Part shown: one piece after another, positions 15,675-24,002 of the stretch | How the letters are laid out: each line of letters starts with the position of its first letter | How positions within the stretch are numbered: position 1 is the stretch's first letter | From: 2-02-FULL-66-14 sp037443705 | GTDB lineage: Bacteria > Pseudomonadota > Gammaproteobacteria > Burkholderiales > SG8-39 | Assembly (NCBI GenBank): GCA_037443705.1 | Contig: JBBINV010000007.1 | Coordinates: forward strand, 1-64,000 | Length of the DNA stretch: 64,000 nucleotides | Direction: 5' to 3' | The notes under the pieces: model-generated | What the model saw: only the letters and a program-made list of their open reading frames with translations | Told to the model about the DNA's origin: nothing | Databases searched by the model: none | Position numbers and translations under genes: made by a program

Positions 15675-17009
15675 TTACCGCTTGCCGTGCGGCTTTCCTC
15701 CCAGGAGCGCCGGAACGCGCGCCGGCCACGCGTGCGAGGTGAGCGGCCGGTAGCCGGGTACCGGCGCCGCTTCCGGGGGGTGCTTCTGCGGTCTTGAGTG
15801 CGGATGGTGCGGTTTAGGGTGGTGCTGCTTCGGATGGGGCTGTTCCCGTTGATGGTGGGGGGGCCGCGGTTGTTGCGGCAGATCAAATCCCTCGATCTGG
15901 CGAAGCTCCACGCGTCGCGCCATGAGTTTCTCGATCGCTGCAAGCAGCGGCCGCTCCTCGGGGCTCACGAGCGAGACCGCCTCGCCCGAGGCACCGGCGC
16001 GGCCGGTGCGGCCGATGCGGTGCACGTAGTCCTCGGGCACGTGCGGCAGGTCGTAGTTGACCACGTGCGGCAGCTGCGCGATGTCCAGGCCCCGCGCCGC
16101 GATGTCGGTAGCGACCAGCACGCGCAGCTCCCCGTCCTTGAACCGCTTGAGGGCACGGGTGCGCGCGCTTTGGCGCTTGTTGCCGTGGATCGCGTCGGCC
16201 TCGATGCCGCCGCGCTCGAGCTGTCCGGCCAGCCGATTGGCGCCGTGCTTGGTCTTGCAGAACACGAGCACCTGGCGCCAGTCGCCGGTGCTCACCAGGT
16301 GCGCCAGAAGCTCGCGCTTGCGGTCCCTCGCGACCGGGTGCGCGACCTGCGCCACCAGCTCGGCGGGGGTGTTGCGTCGCGCCACCTCGACCGTGACCGG
16401 ATCGTGCAGGAACGAGCCCGCGAGCTTGCGGATTTCGCCGGAAAACGTCGCCGAAAAGAGCAGGTTCTGGCGCCTGGCCGGCAGCAGCGCGAGCACGCGC
16501 CGGATGTCGTGGATGAAGCCCATGTCGAGCATGCGGTCGGCCTCGTCCAGCACCAGGATCTCTACGCCGCGCAGGTCGACCGTCTTCTGCCGCGAGTGAT
16601 CGAGCAGCCGCCCCGGCGTGGCTACGAGGATGTCCACCCCGCGCCGGAGCGCGTCCACCTGGGGTTGCATGCCTACGCCGCCCAATACCAGCGTGGAGCG
16701 CAGCTGCAGGTGCCTGCCGTAGGTGCGAATGTCCTCGTGCACCTGTGCCGCGAGCTCGCGGGTGGGGGTCAGAATCAGGCCACGAATTTGTTCTTGATTC
16801 GAAGTTGATTCGGAAAGACGTTGCAGCAGAGGCAAGGCAAACCCTGCGGTTTTTCCGGTGCCGGTCTGAGCCGCGCCGAGGAGGTCCCGGCCCGCGAGGA
16901 CCACGGGGATCGCCTGCTGCTGGATGGGGGTGGGTTGGGTGTAGCCCTGCTCGGACACCGCGCGCAGCAGTTCGGCGCGCAGGCCGAGGCCTTCGAATGT
17001 CGTGCTGAT
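15675..17009 (-). CDS. DEAD-box RNA helicase, RhlE-like, with probable ATC start
   Basis: ATP-dependent RNA helicase, 444 residues from 17009. Q motif with F5 and PTPIQ, Walker A AQTGTGKT (47-54), PTRELA (81-86), DEAD (154-157), SAT (185-187), and a His/Pro/Lys-rich low-complexity tail after about 375. The first ATG/GTG-type codon in frame is a GTG at 16958, which would delete the Q-motif Phe. An AGGAGA Shine-Dalgarno at 17020-17015 sits 5 nt before an ATC at 17009, giving the expected ISTTFEGLGL N-terminus. Confidence 0.88.
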   Translation of the reverse strand: MSTTFEGLGLRAELLRAVSEQGYTQPTPIQQQAIPVVLAGRDLLGAAQTGTGKTAGFALPLLQRLSESTSNQEQIRGLILTPTRELAAQVHEDIRTYGRHLQLRSTLVLGGVGMQPQVDALRRGVDILVATPGRLLDHSRQKTVDLRGVEILVLDEADRMLDMGFIHDIRRVLALLPARRQNLLFSATFSGEIRKLAGSFLHDPVTVEVARRNTPAELVAQVAHPVARDRKRELLAHLVSTGDWRQVLVFCKTKHGANRLAGQLERGGIEADAIHGNKRQSARTRALKRFKDGELRVLVATDIAARGLDIAQLPHVVNYDLPHVPEDYVHRIGRTGRAGASGEAVSLVSPEERPLLAAIEKLMARRVELRQIEGFDLPQQPRPPHHQREQPHPKQHHPKPHHPHSRPQKHPPEAAPVPGYRPLTSHAWPARVPALLGGKPHGKR

Positions 17010-17153
17010 AAGAATCTCCTGAATTCGGCCTGGGAAGGGACTCTTCCAACCGGTTCAGGCAGAGGGGTAAACGGTGACGCCAACCGGATGACGCGTGTGA
17101 AGGCGCATCATAGCACGCTTTGTGCGACGCAACACGCAAGTCCCTGATTCACG

Positions 17154-17159
17154 TACAAT
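17154..17159 (+). promoter_or_regulatory. -10-like TACAAT upstream of bipA
   Basis: TACAAT lies 10 nt before the ATG at 17170. No convincing -35 or Shine-Dalgarno is seen, so a very short leader is likely. Confidence 0.35.
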
Positions 17160-17169
17160 GCGCGGCCCC

Positions 17170-18981
17170 ATGCGCGCGCTCCGCAACATCGCGATCATCG
17201 CCCACGTCGACCACGGAAAGACCACGCTCGTCGACAAGCTGCTCCAGCAATCGGGCACCTTCGCCGCGCACGAGCGCGTCGCCGAGCGCGTCATGGACTC
17301 GAACGCGCTCGAGCGCGAGCGCGGCATCACGATCCTCGCCAAGAACTGCGCGGTGCGCTACCAGGGCACGCATATCAACATCGTGGATACCCCCGGGCAC
17401 GCCGATTTCGGCGGCGAGGTCGAGCGCGTGCTCTCGATGGTGGATGGCGTGCTGCTCCTCGTGGACGCGGTCGACGGGCCGATGCCGCAGACGCGGTTCG
17501 TCACGCGCAAGGCGCTCGCGCTCGGCCTGAAGCCGATCGTGGTGGTCAACAAGGTCGACCGCCCCGGCGCGCGCCCCGACTGGGTGGTGAACCAGACGTT
17601 CGATCTCTTCGACAAGCTCGGGGCCACGGAGGAGCAGCTCGACTTCCCGGTGGTTTACGCCTCGGCTCTGCAGGGGTGGTCTTCGAAGAACCCCGGAGCT
17701 CCCGAAAAGGATCTCTCGTTCCTCTTCCAGACCATTCTCGACCATGTCCCGGTGCGCGACGAGGACCCGGACGGACCGCTGCAGCTGCAGATCTGCTCGC
17801 TCGATTACTCGAGCTACGTCGGCAAGATCGGGATCGGCCGGATCCGAAGGGGACGGCTGAAGCCTTTGCAGGAAGTCGTCGTGCTTTACGGCGAGTCTTC
17901 GTCCTTGAAGGCGAAAATCAATCAAGTCCTCAAATTCGAGGGCCTGGAGCGCGTCCCGGTCGAGGAGGCGCAGGCCGGCGACATCGTGCTCGTAAACGGG
18001 ATCGAGGAGATCGGCATCGGCGCGACTCTCTGCGATCCCGAGCATCCCGAGGCGCTGCCGATGCTGAAGATCGACGAGCCCACCCTCACGATGAATTTCC
18101 TGGTGAACGCATCCCCCTTGGCCGGCCGCGAGGGCAAGTTCATCACCAGCCGCCAGATCCGCGAGCGCCTGGAGCGCGAGACCAGGTCCAACGTCGCGCT
18201 GAAGGTCGAATACCCCGCCGACACCGACACCTTCATCGTCTCGGGGCGCGGCGAGCTGCACCTCACGATCCTGATCGAGAACATGCGCCGCGAGGGCTAC
18301 GAGCTCGCCGTCTCGCGCCCGAGAGTGGTGACGAAGGTCGTGAACGGAGAGACGCACGAGCCCTTCGAGCTGCTCACGGTGGATCTCGACGAAACCCATC
18401 AGGGCGCAATCATGGAAGAGCTCGGCCGCCGGCGCGGCGAGCTGCGCGACATGCAGCCCGACGGCAAGGGGCGCGTGCGGCTCGAGTACCGGATCCCGGC
18501 GCGCGGGCTGATCGGCTTCCAGGGCGAGTTCCTGACGCTCACGCGCGGCACCGGGATCATGAGCCACGTGTTCGACGAGTACGCGCCGATGAAGGGCGAG
18601 GTCGGGCAGCGCCGCAACGGCGTGCTCGTGTCGCAGGAAGACGGCGCCGCGGTCGCCTACGCGCTGTGGAAACTGCAGGAGCGCGGCCGCATGTTCGTCA
18701 ATCCCGGCGACCCGGTGTACGAGGGCATGATCGTGGGCATCCACAGCCGCGACAACGACCTCACGGTCAACCCGATCCGCGAGAAGCAGCTCACCAATAT
18801 CCGGGCTTCGGGGAAGGACGAGGCGATCGACCTCACGCCGCCGATCGGGCTGACCCTGGAATACGCGGTCGAATTCATCGCCGACGACGAGCTCGCCGAG
18901 GTGACGCCGAAGTCGATCCGCCTTCGCAAGCGCTTCCTCAACGAGCACGAGCGCAAGCGCGCCGAGCGCGCGGCGGCCTAG
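17170..18981 (+). CDS. typA: Ribosome-associated translational GTPase BipA/TypA
   Basis: Translation-factor GTPase, 603 residues, involved in 50S assembly and stress growth. AHVDHGKTT (11-19), ERGITI (50-55), DTPGHADF (73-80) and an NKVDR motif give the G domain; domains II, III and V and the BipA C-terminal domain follow, with RGLIGFQGEFLT typical. The ATG at 17170 puts the N-terminus where the family has it; an ATG at 17158 is also in frame. Confidence 0.96.
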   Translation: MRALRNIAIIAHVDHGKTTLVDKLLQQSGTFAAHERVAERVMDSNALERERGITILAKNCAVRYQGTHINIVDTPGHADFGGEVERVLSMVDGVLLLVDAVDGPMPQTRFVTRKALALGLKPIVVVNKVDRPGARPDWVVNQTFDLFDKLGATEEQLDFPVVYASALQGWSSKNPGAPEKDLSFLFQTILDHVPVRDEDPDGPLQLQICSLDYSSYVGKIGIGRIRRGRLKPLQEVVVLYGESSSLKAKINQVLKFEGLERVPVEEAQAGDIVLVNGIEEIGIGATLCDPEHPEALPMLKIDEPTLTMNFLVNASPLAGREGKFITSRQIRERLERETRSNVALKVEYPADTDTFIVSGRGELHLTILIENMRREGYELAVSRPRVVTKVVNGETHEPFELLTVDLDETHQGAIMEELGRRRGELRDMQPDGKGRVRLEYRIPARGLIGFQGEFLTLTRGTGIMSHVFDEYAPMKGEVGQRRNGVLVSQEDGAAVAYALWKLQERGRMFVNPGDPVYEGMIVGIHSRDNDLTVNPIREKQLTNIRASGKDEAIDLTPPIGLTLEYAVEFIADDELAEVTPKSIRLRKRFLNEHERKRAERAAA

Positions 18982-19009
18982 TTCCGCCGCATTCGTCGCG
19001 TGATTTTGG

Positions 19010-19015
19010 TAGGAT
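19010..19015 (+). promoter_or_regulatory. -10-like TAGGAT before antitoxin gene
   Basis: TAGGAT ends 7 nt before the ATG at 19023. It could equally act as a weak Shine-Dalgarno (AGGA), so its role is ambiguous. Confidence 0.35.
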
Positions 19016-19022
19016 CGAATCT

Positions 19023-19244
19023 ATGAGTGCATCTCTGAAAGCTCTAGGAATCGAGCGACTCAGCGTGGAGGAGCGAATCTCCCTGGTTGAGGAGATCTGG
19101 GACAGCATCGCGGAGGCCACACCTCTGACGGATGCCCAGCGGGCCGAGTTGGATCGTCGGTTACAGGATCACGAGGCCAATCCCGAAGACGTTGTGCCCT
19201 GGGAGGTCGTCAAGGCGTCCATCACGGCCCGCCTGAAGAGATGA
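19023..19244 (+). CDS. Addiction module antitoxin (Unstab_antitox-type)
   Basis: A 73-residue acidic protein. LSVEERISLVEEIWDSI is the conserved helix of this antitoxin family, and the C-terminal half (PLTDAQRAELDRRL, then DVVPWEVVK) wraps the toxin. It is immediately followed by a ParE-type toxin with an ATGA overlap. Confidence 0.88.
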   Translation: MSASLKALGIERLSVEERISLVEEIWDSIAEATPLTDAQRAELDRRLQDHEANPEDVVPWEVVKASITARLKR

Positions 19245-19537
19245 CCCTCAGGGTCGTCTTTCGGCCGGCGGCGCGGGCCGAATTTGACGGCGCAACGTTG
19301 TGGTACGAGGACCGACAGGCCGGTCTGGGCGCCCAGTTCGTGGCGGAGATCGACCGTGCAGTCGATCTTGCTTGCAGGTATCCCGACCGATACCCGGTGC
19401 AACACAAGGCCATACGGTGCGTTCGAGCGCGCCGCTTTCCGTACTCCGTCTTCTATACCGTCGAAAGGGAACGGATCGTGGTGTTGGCGGTATTCCATGC
19501 GCGGTGCGACCCGGCAGTCCGGAAATCGCGCGCATGA
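19241..19537 (+). CDS. RelE/ParE superfamily toxin
   Basis: A 98-residue toxin partner of the preceding antitoxin. FRPAARAEFDGATLWYED, CRYPDRYPV and RRFPYSVFYTVERE match the ParE-like plasmid-stabilisation fold. It converges on the TctA gene with 12 bp between stops. Confidence 0.88.
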   Translation: MTLRVVFRPAARAEFDGATLWYEDRQAGLGAQFVAEIDRAVDLACRYPDRYPVQHKAIRCVRARRFPYSVFYTVERERIVVLAVFHARCDPAVRKSRA

Positions 19538-19549
19538 CAGACCATCGCA

Positions 19550-21067
19550 CTACGAGCGGACGCGCGCCGAGCGCGCCGCCGCCCAGCTTTTCCGGAGCCG
19601 CCGCACCACCCAGGGCGCCACGATCAGGACCAGAGTCAATCCGAGCAGAAACGCCGAGATCGGGTGCGTGAGGAACACGCTCGGATCGCCCTCGCTGATC
19701 GACAACGCCCTGCGGAACTGCGTTTCCGCGAGCGGCCCCAGGATGAGGCCGATCACCGCGGGCCCCACGGGGATGTCCCAGCGGCGCATGGCGAATCCCA
19801 GCAGCCCGAAGACGTAGAGCGTGGCGAGGTCGACCCAGGACTGGTGCAGGCTGTAGGCTCCGAGGGTGGCGAAGACGAGGATCCCGGCGTAGAGCAGGTC
19901 CTTCGGGATCGCGAGCACACGCACCCAGATGCCGATGAGCGGAAGATTCAGCACCAGCAGGATGACGTTGCCCACGTAGAGGCTCGCGATCAGGCCCCAG
20001 ACGAGATCGGTCTGCGACTGGAAAAGGAGCGGCCCGGGCTGGATGCCGTAGTTCTGGAACGCCCCGAGCAGGATCGCCGCCGTGGCGGAGGTGGGAATTC
20101 CGAGGGTCAAAAGCGGAACGAGCACGCCGGTAGCGGCGGCGTTGTTCGCGGCCTCGGGCCCGGCGACGCCCTCGATCGCGCCGTTGCCAAACTCCTCGGG
20201 CTTCTTCGAGAGGCGCTTTTCCACGGTGTAGGAGAGAAAGGTCGGGATCTCGGAGCCGCCCGCGGGAATGGTGCCGAACGGAAAGCCGATCGCGGTGGCG
20301 CGCAGCCACGCCGGCCACGAGCGCTTCCAGTCCTCGCGCGACATGAGGAGCGAGCCTTTCATTTTCTCCATCGTCTCGGTCACGCGGCTCTGGTAGGCCG
20401 CTACATAAAGCGCTTCGCCCACCGCAAACAGCCCTACCGCGAGCACGACGACGTCGATGCCGTCGAGGAGCTCGGGCACGCCGAAGGCGAACCGTGCCTG
20501 CCCGGTCTGGCTGTCGATGCCTACCAAGCCCAGGAAAAGCCCCGCGAACAGGCTCGCAAGGCCGCGCACGGTGGAGGCCCCGAGCACCGCCGACACCGTG
20601 ATGAACGCGAACACCATGAGCGAGAAGTACTCCGCGGGGCCGAATTTCAGCGCGAGGTCCACCACGAGCGGCGCAAGGAGCGTGAGGAGCACGGTCGCGA
20701 TCGTTCCCGCCACGAACGAGCCGATGGCAGAGGTTGCCAGCGCCGGCCCCGCGCGGCCGTTCTTCGCCATGCGGTTTCCCTCGAGCGCGGTCGCGATCGA
20801 CGCGGACTCCCCGGGCGTATTGAGCAGGATGGTCGTCGTGGACCCGCCGAACATCGCGCCGTAGTAGATGCCGGCGAACATGATGAGCGCGCCGGTGGGA
20901 TCGAGCTTCACGGTGAGCGGGAGCAGCATCGCGACTGTCAGCGCCGGACCCACCCCCGGCAGCACGCCGACGAACGTGCCGAGCGTCACGCCGATGAAGC
21001 CCCACAGCAGGTTGATCGGCTTCAGCGCGACCGCGAAGCCGGCGAGCAGCGCGTTCAGCGCTTCCAT
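19550..21067 (-). CDS. tctA: Tripartite tricarboxylate transporter large permease TctA
   Basis: A 505-residue inner-membrane permease with about 11-12 helices. GVLPGVGPALTVAMLLP (34-50), YYGAMFGGSTTTILLNTPGE and LGIPTSATAAILLGAF are TctA signatures. It forms a secondary transporter with TctB (start directly after the TctB stop) and the Bug protein at 21556-22494. Substrate unknown, likely a di- or tricarboxylate. Confidence 0.95.
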   Translation of the reverse strand: MEALNALLAGFAVALKPINLLWGFIGVTLGTFVGVLPGVGPALTVAMLLPLTVKLDPTGALIMFAGIYYGAMFGGSTTTILLNTPGESASIATALEGNRMAKNGRAGPALATSAIGSFVAGTIATVLLTLLAPLVVDLALKFGPAEYFSLMVFAFITVSAVLGASTVRGLASLFAGLFLGLVGIDSQTGQARFAFGVPELLDGIDVVVLAVGLFAVGEALYVAAYQSRVTETMEKMKGSLLMSREDWKRSWPAWLRATAIGFPFGTIPAGGSEIPTFLSYTVEKRLSKKPEEFGNGAIEGVAGPEAANNAAATGVLVPLLTLGIPTSATAAILLGAFQNYGIQPGPLLFQSQTDLVWGLIASLYVGNVILLVLNLPLIGIWVRVLAIPKDLLYAGILVFATLGAYSLHQSWVDLATLYVFGLLGFAMRRWDIPVGPAVIGLILGPLAETQFRRALSISEGDPSVFLTHPISAFLLGLTLVLIVAPWVVRRLRKSWAAARSARVRS

Positions 21068-21550
21068 TTAGATCCCCGCGCCGCGCATCAGGGGCGAAAG
21101 CCAGCCCGCAGGCAAATTCACGTTCAGGAGCTTCACGAAGAAAAGGAACACGCCGAGGCCCAGCAGCAGGCCGATCGAGGCGTCGCGCGCGAGGCGCCGG
21201 CTGCCGAAACCGCGCGCGACGCACGCGAAAAGCGCCGCAGAGGCGAGCACGAATCCGGCCCAGCCCACGAGCGCCATGTGCGCGAACAGGCCTGCGCTCA
21301 CCCAAAGGAACGCGGGCGCATGGAACGAATGCGACTCCTCGGCGCGGTTCCGCCAGCCCCCGTTCCACGCCTCGTAGAGGAGCCACAGGCCCAGCACGAC
21401 GAGCCCGGCGGCGACCACGCCGGGCACGAAATTGGGGCCAATGCGCGCGTAGCCGCCCTCGGAGGGCAGCTGCGCGGTGGCGATCCCCACGCCCGCGCCG
21501 AGCGCGAGCACCCCGAGCGAGAGCGCGATCTCCGCCCGCGAGCGGCGCAC
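21068..21550 (-). CDS. tctB: Tripartite tricarboxylate transporter small permease TctB
   Basis: A 160-residue membrane protein with four predicted helices. The start is GTG at 21550, five bases after the TctC stop; the longer open frame only runs antisense-like through tctC. IGPNFVPGVVAAGLVVLG is typical of TctB. It bridges TctC and TctA in one operon. Confidence 0.85.
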   Translation of the reverse strand: MRRSRAEIALSLGVLALGAGVGIATAQLPSEGGYARIGPNFVPGVVAAGLVVLGLWLLYEAWNGGWRNRAEESHSFHAPAFLWVSAGLFAHMALVGWAGFVLASAALFACVARGFGSRRLARDASIGLLLGLGVFLFFVKLLNVNLPAGWLSPLMRGAGI

Positions 21551-21555
21551 GCGCG

Positions 21556-22494
21556 CTACTTCTTCTTGATGCCGAGCGAGTCGATGATGCCGGCGATGCG
21601 CTTCGTGTCCTCGGCGATGAACGCCGCGTAGTCGTCGCCCGCGAGGAAGTAGGACGTCCAGCCGAGCTTCTCGAGGGTCGCCTTCCACGACGGCGTCTCG
21701 GTGGCGTCCTTCACGAGCTTCACCAGCGCGTCGCGCTGCGCCGGCGTGATGCCGGGCGCCCCGAAGATGCCGCGCCAGTTGCCGAGTTCCACGTCGATGC
21801 CCTGCTCCTTCAGGGACGCGATCCCTTCCACCTTCGCGGGGCCCGACTGAGCGAGCGCGCGCATCTTGCCCGCCTTCACCTGCTCGGCGAATTCACCGAT
21901 CCCCGAGACGCCCGCGGTGACGTGGCCGCCGAGGATCGCTGCGACCGCCTCGCCGCCCCCCTTGTACGGCACGTAGTTGATTTTCGCGGGCTCCACGCCG
22001 ACCGCTCTTGCGATGAGGCCGACGAGGATATGGTCGGTGCCGCCGGCCGAGCCGCCTCCCCAGGAAACCTTGCCGGGGTTCTCCTTGAACGCCTTGACCA
22101 GGTCGGCCATCGTCTTGTGGGGCGAAGCCGCCGGCACCACGATCACCTCCCACTCGCTCGTAAGGCGCGCGACCGGCGTCACCTGCGCGAGCGTCACGGG
22201 CGACTTCTGGAGGTAGGTGCCGCCCACCATCACCATGCCACCGATCATGACGGCGTTCGGATCGCCTTTCGCGGCGTTGACGAACTGCGCGAGCCCGATC
22301 GCGCCCGCGGCGCCGCCCTTGTTCTCGAACTGCACGCCCGAGACGAGCCTCGCGCTGTGCATCGCGGCAGCGAGGTTGCGGCCGGTCTGGTCCCAGCCCC
22401 CGCCGGGGTTGGCCGGGATCATCATCTTGAGGCTCGGTTGGGCCCCGGCCGACAGGGCGAACGCCGAAAGCAGGGCCGCGGCAAGCTTTCTCAT
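21556..22494 (-). CDS. tctC: Bug family substrate-binding protein TctC
   Basis: A 312-residue periplasmic binding protein, first gene of tctCBA. The signal peptide ends ALSAGA (about 18). PANPGGGWDQTGR (27-39) contacts the carboxylate ligand. AGGAGGA precedes the ATG by about 6 nt. It diverges from the Gld-type ABC operon over 72 bp. Confidence 0.93.
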   Translation of the reverse strand: MRKLAAALLSAFALSAGAQPSLKMMIPANPGGGWDQTGRNLAAAMHSARLVSGVQFENKGGAAGAIGLAQFVNAAKGDPNAVMIGGMVMVGGTYLQKSPVTLAQVTPVARLTSEWEVIVVPAASPHKTMADLVKAFKENPGKVSWGGGSAGGTDHILVGLIARAVGVEPAKINYVPYKGGGEAVAAILGGHVTAGVSGIGEFAEQVKAGKMRALAQSGPAKVEGIASLKEQGIDVELGNWRGIFGAPGITPAQRDALVKLVKDATETPSWKATLEKLGWTSYFLAGDDYAAFIAEDTKRIAGIIDSLGIKKK

Positions 22495-22549
22495 GACTCC
22501 TCCTGGGTGAACTCGGTCGCGCGAATTCTAGTCCATATCGCAATTTCGG

Positions 22550-22555
22550 TATTAT
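22550..22555 (+). promoter_or_regulatory. -10-like TATTAT of the ABC operon
   Basis: TATTAT lies 11 nt before the ATG at 22567. No Shine-Dalgarno is seen, so the leader would be only a few bases. Confidence 0.4.
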
Positions 22556-22566
22556 TCGCCCCCGTC

Positions 22567-23280
22567 ATGATCCGCATCGAAAACCTGGTGAAGAGCTTCG
22601 GCGCCAAGCGCGCGGTGAACGGCGTGTCGTTCTCGGTCGAGCGCGGCGAGGTGCTCGGATTCCTCGGCCCCAACGGCTCCGGCAAGACCACGACCATGCG
22701 CGTCGTGACCGGGTTCTACCCCCCCACCAGCGGGCGCGTCACGGTCGGCGGCCACGATGTCGTCGAGGATCCGCTCGCCGCGAAGCGCCTGATCGGGTAC
22801 CTCCCCGAAAGCGCCGCGGCCTATCCCGACATGACGGTGCTGGGGTTCCTCCGCTTCGCCGCCGATGTCCGCGGCCTTTCCGGGGAAGCGAAGAAGAAGG
22901 CGGTGGCGCGCGTGATCGAGCGCTGCTTCCTTTCCTCGGTGCTGCACCAGTCGATCGACACGCTCTCCAAGGGCTACAAGCATCGTGCCTGCCTCGCGCA
23001 GGCCCTGATCCACGACCCCGAGGTGCTGGTGCTCGACGAGCCGACCGACGGCCTGGACCCCAACCAGAAGCACGAGGTGCGCAACCTCATCCGCGAGCTC
23101 GGGAAGACCAAGGCCATCGTGTTCTCGACCCACATTCTGGAGGAAGTGGATGCCGCCTGCACGCGCGCGATCATCATCGACCGCGGGCGCATCGTCGCGC
23201 AGGGCACGCCCGACGAGCTCGGAAGGCCGCTCGACGAGGTGTTCCGCCGCATCACGCTCCCCGACACGGTGCAATCATGA
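22567..23280 (+). CDS. ABC transporter ATP-binding protein, GldA/multidrug-export type
   Basis: A 237-residue ATPase. Walker A GPNGSGKT (34-41), signature in the variant form LSKGY (133-137), Walker B VLVLDEP (153-159), and D-loop GLDPNQ. LSKGY instead of LSGGQ is usual in GldA/NatA-like exporters. Overlaps the permease gene by 4 nt. It powers the permease at 23277-24002; transported substrate unknown. Confidence 0.92.
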   Translation: MIRIENLVKSFGAKRAVNGVSFSVERGEVLGFLGPNGSGKTTTMRVVTGFYPPTSGRVTVGGHDVVEDPLAAKRLIGYLPESAAAYPDMTVLGFLRFAADVRGLSGEAKKKAVARVIERCFLSSVLHQSIDTLSKGYKHRACLAQALIHDPEVLVLDEPTDGLDPNQKHEVRNLIRELGKTKAIVFSTHILEEVDAACTRAIIIDRGRIVAQGTPDELGRPLDEVFRRITLPDTVQS

Positions 23281-24002
23281 AGATGGTCTGGATCCTCGCG
23301 CGGCGCGAGCTCGGCGGCTATTTCACGTCACCGGTGGCGTACGTGTTTCTGGTGATTTTTCTCCTGCTCGCGGGCTTCTTCACCTTCACCGCGGGCGCGT
23401 TCTTCGAGCGCGGCGAGGCGAGCCTCGCCCCCTTTTTCGGCTGGCACGCGTGGCTGTACCTGGTCCTCGTGCCGGCGGTCGGAATGCGCCTCTGGGCCGA
23501 GGAGCGGCGCGCCGGAACGATCGAGCTGCTGCTCACGCTTCCGCTGACGCCCTGGCAGGCGATCATCGGCAAGTTCCTCGCGAGCTGGATCTTTCTCGCG
23601 GTGGCGCTCGCGCTCACCTTCCCGGTCGCGGTGACCGTCAACGTGCTCGGGGACCCGGACAACGGCGCGATCGCCGCGGGCTACTTCGGAAGCTTTCTGC
23701 TCGCGGGCGCGTACCTCGCGGTGAGCTGCATGACCTCCGCGATGACGCGTAACCAGGTGGTCGCCTTCATCCTCGCCGTGGTCGCGTGCCTGTTCCTCAT
23801 CCTCGCCGGGTTCAACCCGGTCACCGATCTCCTTGTGCGCTGGGCGAGCCCGGCGGTGGTCGACACCGTGGCCGCGTTCTCGGTGATCACGCACTTCGAC
23901 GGCCTGCAGAAGGGCGTGATCGACACGCGCGATCTCTTTTTCTTCCTCTCGGTGATGGGGTTCGCGCTCTTTGCGACCAACGTGATCCTGCGCAACCGAT
24001 GA
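23277..24002 (+). CDS. ABC transporter permease, GldF-like
   Basis: A 241-residue integral membrane protein with about six helices, of the ABC-2 type. The N-terminal RRELGGYFTSPVAYVFLVIF segment and the AEERRAGTIELLLTLPLT amphipathic stretch are characteristic. It overlaps the ATPase by 4 nt and the next gene by 4 nt. Partner of the GldG-like protein that follows. Confidence 0.9.
   Translation: MKMVWILARRELGGYFTSPVAYVFLVIFLLLAGFFTFTAGAFFERGEASLAPFFGWHAWLYLVLVPAVGMRLWAEERRAGTIELLLTLPLTPWQAIIGKFLASWIFLAVALALTFPVAVTVNVLGDPDNGAIAAGYFGSFLLAGAYLAVSCMTSAMTRNQVVAFILAVVACLFLILAGFNPVTDLLVRWASPAVVDTVAAFSVITHFDGLQKGVIDTRDLFFFLSVMGFALFATNVILRNR

Noticed and set aside
17149..18948. Long open frame antisense to bipA
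   Set aside because: A by-product of GC-rich third positions; Arg/Val/Asp/His-rich with no domain, and bipA on the other strand is certain.
19664..21631. 655-codon plus-strand frame across tctA and tctB
   Set aside because: Low-complexity Arg/Glu/His composition typical of antisense frames; TctA and TctB are well supported on the minus strand.
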